64,000 bases of DNA from NCBI RefSeq assembly GCF_900104965.1, contig NZ_LT629757.1:1488001-1552000 (forward strand), given 5' to 3'. The notes beneath the pieces were generated by a model, which saw only the letters and a program-made list of their open reading frames with translations, was not told the origin of the DNA and searched no databases. The stretch comes from Nocardioides scoriae. GTDB lineage: Bacteria; Actinomycetota; Actinomycetes; Propionibacteriales; Nocardioidaceae. Position numbers and translations under genes: made by a program. Shown here piece after piece: positions 58,995 through 64,000 of this stretch. Each line of letters starts with the position of its first letter. The stretch's first letter is position 1.

Positions 58995-60251
58995 ATGACC
59001 AGCACCCGTACGCGCCTGGCCGCGGCCGCCGGCGCGCTCGCGCTCACGACGCTCGCCGCTGCGCCCGCCGGAGCCGCCACCGTGCTCTCGCGCGCGGAGG
59101 CCAACGCCGCCACCGTCTCGATCGCCGGCAACGACCAGGGCACGGGCACCGCCGGGGCGACGTACGACGGCGACACCGAGACCCGCACCGGGCAGACCCA
59201 GCCCACCTCCCCGTTCCCCCAGCAGTTCGTCGACCTCGGGGTGCTCACCCAGCAGGCGACCGCCGGTGACGGCTTCTCCGCGGCCTGCGCCGGCGTCGCC
59301 GGCAACGGCGGCGGCGTCGTCCAGATCGGCGACGGGTCCTGCCTGACGCCCGGCGACACCGTCACCGGGTCGCTGAGCGACATCAGCCTCGCCGGCCTGG
59401 GGCTCGAGCCCCCGGCGCAGCTGCCCCTCCCGGCCGAGCTCACCCCCCTCCTCGAGGCCGTCAGCGGTGGTCGCGCCCAGCTCGACGCGATCCTCGCCCA
59501 GGCGCTGGGCTCGGTCGACGAGGCGGTGGGTCCGCTGGGTCTGGCCCTGCGCTTCGACGCCATCGAGGGTCGCTGCCGGGTCGAGGGCGGCTCCCCCAGC
59601 GGCTCGGCCAGCATCGCCAACGCCTCCCTCGTGCTCAGCGGCGGCGGGCGGCAGCTCCAGGTGGTCGACCTGCCGGCCGACCCCGGCCCGAACACGGAGG
59701 TCACCACCGACCTGAGCCAGGTCGTCGCGCTCGTGCTCGACGCGGCCACCACCCAGCTGCGCAATGGGCTCGACGGCGCCACCGGTCCCCTGGCCACGGC
59801 CATCGCGCCCTTCCGCGACCAGATCGTGGCCGGGGTCCGCGACAACCTCGACGGCCAGCTCGCCCCGCTGCGTGACGCCGTGCTGAGCGTCGTCCTCAAC
59901 GAGCAGCGCAACCCCACGGCGGACTCCATCGAGGTCACCGCCCTGCACGCCTCCGTGCTGCCCGCCGCCGCCTCCGCGGTCGGCGCGAGCCTCGCGGACG
60001 TCCGCATCGGCAACGCCGACTGTGGTCCGGCCGGATCCGCCCCGCAGGTCGAGGCGCCCGCTGCCGCCCCGAAGCCCCAGGGCGTGCCGAAGATCCCGAC
60101 GGCCGTGTCCGCCGGCGTCGAGAGCGCTCCGCACGCCCAGCAGGCGCAGACCGTGAGCTGGCAGGGGCTGGCTCCGCTGGCCCTGACCGGCCTGGTCGGG
60201 CTCGTGGTCGCCGGGCTCGGCATCGCCGGCCTCCGCCGCCACCTGTCCTGA
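58995..60251 (+). CDS. Secreted, C-terminally anchored surface protein
   Basis: A 418-aa exported protein with a signal peptide ending near PAGAAT, a Gly/Asn/Asp-rich mature region, an Ala/Pro/Lys linker (about 350-380) and a C-terminal hydrophobic helix followed by RRHLS. That layout is of a wall- or membrane-anchored protein, yet no LPxTG is present before the helix. Four cysteines lie in the mature domain. It resembles actinobacterial choice-of-anchor type proteins, which I cannot assign further. A sortase gene follows after 10 bp. ATG 58995 has GGGGAGGGA upstream. Confidence 0.75.
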   Translation: MTSTRTRLAAAAGALALTTLAAAPAGAATVLSRAEANAATVSIAGNDQGTGTAGATYDGDTETRTGQTQPTSPFPQQFVDLGVLTQQATAGDGFSAACAGVAGNGGGVVQIGDGSCLTPGDTVTGSLSDISLAGLGLEPPAQLPLPAELTPLLEAVSGGRAQLDAILAQALGSVDEAVGPLGLALRFDAIEGRCRVEGGSPSGSASIANASLVLSGGGRQLQVVDLPADPGPNTEVTTDLSQVVALVLDAATTQLRNGLDGATGPLATAIAPFRDQIVAGVRDNLDGQLAPLRDAVLSVVLNEQRNPTADSIEVTALHASVLPAAASAVGASLADVRIGNADCGPAGSAPQVEAPAAAPKPQGVPKIPTAVSAGVESAPHAQQAQTVSWQGLAPLALTGLVGLVVAGLGIAGLRRHLS

Positions 60252-60261
60252 GGCGGCGACC

Positions 60262-60864
60262 GTGTCCGGACTGCTCGACTCCCTGGTCGGCAAGCTCAGC
60301 GCCGTCGTGATGGTGCTGGCGGTCGGGCTCATCGGCTACGGCGCGGTGATGCCCGGCGGCGAGGCCGAGGCGGCGGACTTCCGCCCGCTCTCGGCGCCGT
60401 CGAAGCCCACGCGGCTCGTGGTCCCGGCGCTCGACGTGCGGGCACCGATCTCGCCCATCGAGGTCAGCCCCTCGGGTGTCCTCGACCCGCCCGCCGACCC
60501 CACCCGCATGGGCTGGTGGCAGCGCAGCATGCGTCCGGGCGCCGGCCGCGGCCAGACCGTGCTGACCGGCCACACCGTGCACACCGGTGGCGGCGTCCTG
60601 GACCGGCTCGGCGACCTGCGCCCCGGCCAGCGGGTCAAGGTCGTCACGCCCCGCGGCACGGTCGTCTACCGCACCACCAGGGTCGAGACCCTGTCCAAGG
60701 CCGAGCTGGCCCAGCAGGCCCAGAGCCTCTTCGGCCAGGACCGCCGACGCACCCGGCTGGTGCTCATCACCTGCACCGACTGGAACGGCTCGGGGTTCGA
60801 GAGCAACGTCGTGGCGTTCGCCCGGCCGCTGGGCGTCCGCACGGCGAGCCCCGCCGAGGGCTGA
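60262..60864 (+). CDS. Class F-like sortase
   Basis: A 200-aa sortase: one N-terminal membrane helix (about 10-32), then the catalytic domain. The His is in VLTGHTVHTG and the Cys in LVLITCTDWNG. N-terminal PTRLVVPALDVRAPI and SGVLDPPADPTRMGWW match class E/F sortases of actinobacteria. The conserved catalytic Arg is not obvious: the segment after Cys reads WNGSGFESNVVAFA, where relatives often have an Arg before SN. The preceding gene is its likely substrate. GTG 60262. Confidence 0.86.
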   Translation: MSGLLDSLVGKLSAVVMVLAVGLIGYGAVMPGGEAEAADFRPLSAPSKPTRLVVPALDVRAPISPIEVSPSGVLDPPADPTRMGWWQRSMRPGAGRGQTVLTGHTVHTGGGVLDRLGDLRPGQRVKVVTPRGTVVYRTTRVETLSKAELAQQAQSLFGQDRRRTRLVLITCTDWNGSGFESNVVAFARPLGVRTASPAEG

Positions 60865-60867
60865 GCC

Positions 60868-60888
60868 CCGGCGCCGCCGCGGCGCCGG
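60868..60888. terminator. Perfect 9-bp-stem hairpin between convergent genes
   Basis: CCGGCGCCG-CCG-CGGCGCCGG fills the 26-bp gap between the convergent sortase and Nei genes. The perfect stem and exact placement suggest a two-way terminator, although there is no T tract. Confidence 0.5.
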
Positions 60889-60890
60889 CG

Positions 60891-61730
60891 TCAGCGCCGG
60901 CCGCCCGCCCGGGTCTGCGTCCTCGTGGTGGGCACCGGACCGGGCTGGCAGGTCGGGCACCACCACGTGCGCCGCTGCTCGGGGTCCCCGGCGACCTCCT
61001 CGACCATCTGCACGGTCGTGCCGCACCGCAGGCACGGGCGGCGCTGCCGCCCCGAGACCCAGTGGGTCTCGCCGCGAGCGGTCGAGCCGGTCGTCACCTG
61101 GTAGGCGCCCTCCACGGTGGCCGAGCGGTGCAGCGCCTGGGCCGCCCGGTCCACCAGCCGGGCCAGGTCGACCTCGCCCACCGGCGTCCACGGGCTGACG
61201 CCGGTGAGGAAGGCCAGCTCGTTGACCCACAGGTTGCCCAGGCCGGCCACCAGCCGCTGGTCGAGCAGGGCGGCCACCAGCGGGCGCGCGGGGTCGGTGA
61301 GCAGGCGGCGCACGGCCTCCGCGGGGTCCCAGTCGTCGTGCAGCGGGTCGGGCCCCAGGTGTCCGACGACCCGGTGCTCGTCGCGGGTGCGCACGATCTC
61401 GAGCTGGTGCAGCCGCAGTCCCCAGGCGGTGGTCCGCGCGTCGGTCTCGAGCACCAGCCGGACCTCGCGCATCATCCGCGCCGGGAGCCGCTTGCCCGGG
61501 CCCGTCACCGACCAGGCACCGTCCATCAGCAGGTGGCTGTGCAGGGTGAGCCCGTCGTCGAGCCGGGTCAGCAGGTGCTTGCCGTGGGTGGCGTGCTCGG
61601 TGATGGTGCGGCCCGACAGGTCACGGGTCGCCAGCCGCGGGGTGCGGAAGTCGGAGCGGACCACCTTGCGACCCAGCAGCTGCCGGTCGAGCCGGCGTGC
61701 GAGCTTCCAGACGCTGTCACCTTCGGGCAC
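60891..61730 (-). CDS. nei: Fpg/Nei-family DNA glycosylase (Nei2-like)
   Basis: A 279-aa base-excision repair enzyme for oxidised pyrimidines. It starts MPEGDSVWKLARRL: Pro2 and Glu3 are the catalytic residues, and PEGD is typical of Nei rather than Fpg. Other marks are the Lys-containing THGKHLLTRL, the H2TH helix region DQRLVAGLGNLWVNELAF, and a C-terminal zinc finger with CLRCGT and WWCPTCQ. The tail is Arg/Thr-rich. The ATG removes the initiator Met in vivo as required for Pro2 chemistry. It lies 28 bp after the amidase stop codon on the same strand. Confidence 0.93.
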   Translation of the reverse strand: MPEGDSVWKLARRLDRQLLGRKVVRSDFRTPRLATRDLSGRTITEHATHGKHLLTRLDDGLTLHSHLLMDGAWSVTGPGKRLPARMMREVRLVLETDARTTAWGLRLHQLEIVRTRDEHRVVGHLGPDPLHDDWDPAEAVRRLLTDPARPLVAALLDQRLVAGLGNLWVNELAFLTGVSPWTPVGEVDLARLVDRAAQALHRSATVEGAYQVTTGSTARGETHWVSGRQRRPCLRCGTTVQMVEEVAGDPEQRRTWWCPTCQPGPVPTTRTQTRAGGRR

Positions 61731-61758
61731 CGGACCATCTAAGCCGAGCGCACCGAAC

Positions 61759-63234
61759 TCATCCCCGGCCCGCGGCCCCGGCCCAGCGGCTCGGGTCCGG
61801 CGCCGCCCACGGGCGGGCCGCCTCCAGCTGCGCCGAGAGACCCAGCAGCACGTCCTCGTCGTGGCGTCGTCCGACGAGCTGCACCGACAGCGGCAGCCCG
61901 TCCCGACCCGTGCCCGCGGGCACCGCGGCCGCGGGATGACCGGTGACGTTCCACAGAGCGCAGTGCGCGATCATCGGCTGCGCGCGCCAGGCCGCCCGGA
62001 GCGGACCCACCCCGTCGAGCGCCCCCACCGCCCGCGGACGCTCGGCGATGGTCGGCGTCAGCAGCACGTCGAACCCGTCCTGGTCGAACAACCGGTCGGC
62101 CCGCTCGGCCAGCCGCTCGCCGGCCCGCACGGCCCACCGCACCACGCCCGGACGCACCCAGCCCCCGAGCCGGTAGGCCTGGCGGGTGCGCCGCTCCAAC
62201 CGCTCCGGGTGCTCGACCTCGTCGGCCTCGGCCCGCATGCCGGCGAAGAACTGCGGGACGAACGCCAGGGTCGCGTCCGGCCACCGCGGCGAGAACCGGC
62301 GTACGTCGTGCCCGAGGTCGGTGAGCAGCGCGGCGGTCTCCTCCAGGGCGCGGACGTGCGCGGGGTCGACCCGGGCGAAGGGGGTCTGCGGCTTCTCGCT
62401 CCACCCGATGCGGAGCCGTCGGGGCGTCGAGGCAGCCGCCTCGACGAAGCTGCGCGCGGGGTCCGGGGCCGTGAACAGGTCGCCCGGCTCGTTGCCCCGG
62501 AGCACGTCGTAGACCAGCGCGGCGTCGGCCACCGTGCGCGTCAGCGGGCCGACCGTGCCCAGCGCCCACCACAGGTGGGGGTGCGGGGCCGTGGTCACCC
62601 GACCGCGCTGCGGCTTGAGGCCGTAGAGCCCGCAGCAGGCCGACGGGATCCGGATGGAGCCGCCGCCGTCGCCGCCGATGGCCACCGGGACCATGCCGGC
62701 CGCGACGGCCACCGCCGTGCCGCCGCTGGACCCGCCCGGGGTGCGGCCCGGGTCCCACGGGTTGCGGGTGAGGCCGCCGGCCTCGCTCTCGGTGAAGGGC
62801 CACTGGCCGAACTCCGGCATCCGGGTCTTGCCCACGACCACGGCGCCGGCGGCCCGCAGCCGGCGCACGACCTCGCCGTCGGCGCGCACCGGCGTGCTGT
62901 TGCCGCGCCCGCCGAAGGTGGTGACGCAGCCCGCGACGTCGAGCTCCTCCTTGACCGCCACGGGGACGCCGTGGAGCGGTCCGCACGGCTCGCCGCGATC
63001 CCGGGCCGCGTCGCGCTCGGCGGCCTCCGCGCGAGCCGCGTCGGCCAGCACCACCGAGAACGCGTCGAGCGCCGGGTCGCGCTCCGCGATCCGGGCCAGG
63101 CTGGCCTCGACCAGCTGCCGGGCGGTCACCTCGCCAGCGGTCGTCCGTCGGACCAGCTCGGTGGCGCTCAGGTCCACCAGGTCGGCGTCGGTCGGGTCCG
63201 GGGAGAGGGCGCCCGGGGAGTCGGTGTCGGTCAC
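61759..63234 (-). CDS. Amidase signature enzyme
   Basis: A 491-aa amidase signature hydrolase. The Ser-cisSer-Lys triad is visible: Lys in [13 protein letters not shown], the cis-Ser in [11 protein letters not shown] and the nucleophile Ser in [21 protein letters not shown]- and C-termini are typical. It could hydrolyse free amides, aryl acylamides or similar; GatA is unlikely because gatB and gatC are not adjacent and the C-terminal part differs. GTG start at 63232-63234, 9 bp after the NAD-glutamate dehydrogenase stop, so it is probably read from that transcript. Confidence 0.9.
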   Translation of the reverse strand: MTDTDSPGALSPDPTDADLVDLSATELVRRTTAGEVTARQLVEASLARIAERDPALDAFSVVLADAARAEAAERDAARDRGEPCGPLHGVPVAVKEELDVAGCVTTFGGRGNSTPVRADGEVVRRLRAAGAVVVGKTRMPEFGQWPFTESEAGGLTRNPWDPGRTPGGSSGGTAVAVAAGMVPVAIGGDGGGSIRIPSACCGLYGLKPQRGRVTTAPHPHLWWALGTVGPLTRTVADAALVYDVLRGNEPGDLFTAPDPARSFVEAAASTPRRLRIGWSEKPQTPFARVDPAHVRALEETAALLTDLGHDVRRFSPRWPDATLAFVPQFFAGMRAEADEVEHPERLERRTRQAYRLGGWVRPGVVRWAVRAGERLAERADRLFDQDGFDVLLTPTIAERPRAVGALDGVGPLRAAWRAQPMIAHCALWNVTGHPAAAVPAGTGRDGLPLSVQLVGRRHDEDVLLGLSAQLEAARPWAAPDPSRWAGAAGRG

Positions 63235-63243
63235 CGCCGCAAT

Positions 63244-64000
63244 CTAGAGCAGCCCCCGCACCACCCGCAGGGCGACCGAGAGCCGGGCGAGGTCCGGCTC
63301 GTCGTCGGCGGTGATGGTGCGCAGGCTGGCGACGGCCTGCTCGACGTCGCGCCCCGACGGCGGCGTCCCCCGCAGCTCGGCGGCGGTCAGCTGGGCGTGC
63401 ACGGCCTGCAGGTCGTCGCGCAGCGCCGCCCGCGCCATCGACTGCCACCGGTCCTGCCGCGGCAGGCCCAGGACCTGCGTCACCAGCCACGGCAGCCCGA
63501 GCCGCTCCCCCACCTCGAAGTGGGTGCGGGCGACCTCGACGGGCTCGCGCTCCTCGCGGCGGGCGGTCTCCACGATCCCCAGCAGCACGTACGCCGCGGG
63601 GCAGGCCGCCACGCGCACGGCCAGCGGCTCCGGCACGCCGGCCGCCAGCAGCTCGTCGCGCCGGGTCTCGAACGCCTCGCGCTCGAGGCCCACCAGCAGG
63701 TCGGGCAGCACCTCCATCACCTGCTCGACCACCACCTCGTAGCGGTCGACCAGCGCCTCGGTCTCCTCCTCGATGCGCCGGCCCTCCAGCAGCCAGCGGC
63801 TGGCCCGCTCGACCAGGGTGCGGACCTCGAGCCGCATCCGCGTCTGCACCGCGGCGTCCACGTCGTGGTCGACGGCCGCGATGCCGGCCCGGAGCCGCTC
63901 GGCGCCGAAGATCTCGCGCGCCACCAGGTTGGCCCTGGCCAGCTCGGCGGCACCGGCGCCGGTCTCGCCGCGGAGCCGGTGGACGTAGGTGATGCCGGCG
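63244..64000 (-). CDS. NAD-specific glutamate dehydrogenase, C-terminal part
   Basis: The last 252 codons of the large (about 1600-aa) bacterial NAD-glutamate dehydrogenase; the start lies beyond base 64000. The visible helical segment includes [40 protein letters not shown] and [15 protein letters not shown], the family's C-terminal helical region. The enzyme releases ammonia from glutamate in catabolism. Within this frame an internal GTG/ATG would give a 226-aa protein, but the sequence continues in frame to the window edge with family-like residues. The amidase follows after 9 bp. Confidence 0.88.
   Translation of the reverse strand, partial: AGITYVHRLRGETGAGAAELARANLVAREIFGAERLRAGIAAVDHDVDAAVQTRMRLEVRTLVERASRWLLEGRRIEEETEALVDRYEVVVEQVMEVLPDLLVGLEREAFETRRDELLAAGVPEPLAVRVAACPAAYVLLGIVETARREEREPVEVARTHFEVGERLGLPWLVTQVLGLPRQDRWQSMARAALRDDLQAVHAQLTAAELRGTPPSGRDVEQAVASLRTITADDEPDLARLSVALRVVRGLL

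Noticed and set aside
61759-63234. GatA subunit of the Asp/Glu-tRNA amidotransferase
   Set aside because: No gatB or gatC nearby, and the neighbour is NAD-glutamate dehydrogenase; a general amidase is the safer call.

Overview
The window is 64 kb of very GC-rich bacterial chromosome with short intergenic gaps and frequent GTG starts. Many neighbouring genes overlap by 4 bp (ATGA or GTGA) or 1 bp (TGATG), and many genes look leaderless, with a TANNNT -10 box ending 6-7 bp before the start codon. Actinomycetota is well supported: a PriA-type HisA, split LigD plus Ku, HGxxPAAW and TIGR03085 proteins, Septum_form lipoproteins and a large NAD-glutamate dehydrogenase. Gene content and order suggest Nocardioidaceae (Nocardioides-like); that family-level placement is inference. 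I see no tRNA, rRNA, insertion sequence, prophage or CRISPR array. No gene-free stretch exceeds 300 bp; the longest is 207 bp (36645-36851).

Layout. 1-6172: trpC-trpB-trpA-SCO1-lgt on the minus strand, preceded by hisI, a Trp-associated membrane protein and two small membrane proteins; trpE is not here. 6208-9920: a heterodimeric ABC exporter. 9993-15427: a TIGR03085 protein, a secreted SH3/peptidase-like protein, dusB, a lipoprotein, glyS and a small monooxygenase. 15435-18344: a zinc-uptake operon znuA-znuC-znuB under two Zur-like boxes, with znuA frameshifted. 18398-21327: a coupled trio (EspC-like protein, DUF1023 hydrolase, lipoprotein) and a 61-aa protein. 21331-24789: phosphoesterase, uppS, recO and a hydrolase. 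24894-30234: two tandem MASE1/PAS histidine kinases. 30221-32086: leuA behind a leader peptide with three Leu codons. 32110-34605: secreted GH92 mannosidase. 34643-36644: an H-NOX gas sensor with its histidine kinase. 36852-38526: two paralogous Septum_form lipoproteins. 38542-43843: hisD-hisC-hisB-hisH-priA-hisF. 43879-50339: a membrane/DUF4185 fusion, aldo/keto reductase, LON-domain protein, YbaK deacylase, DUF3352 protein and a small membrane protein. 50336-53860: dnaE. 53996-58915: patatin phospholipase, then the NHEJ set (LigD-type polymerase, ligase, Ku). 58995-60864: surface protein plus class F-like sortase. 60891-64000: Nei glycosylase, amidase and the C-terminal part of NAD-glutamate dehydrogenase.

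How the genes fit together. The his, trp and leu genes cover amino-acid synthesis; PriA probably serves both the His and Trp pathways. The zinc operon looks controlled by Zur boxes placed directly on its promoter. H-NOX plus kinase form a predicted nitric-oxide-responsive signalling pair. Three histidine kinases lie within 11.2 kb without a response regulator beside them. The EspC-like/DUF1023/lipoprotein trio resembles a type VII secretion cargo cassette and is the least understood unit here.
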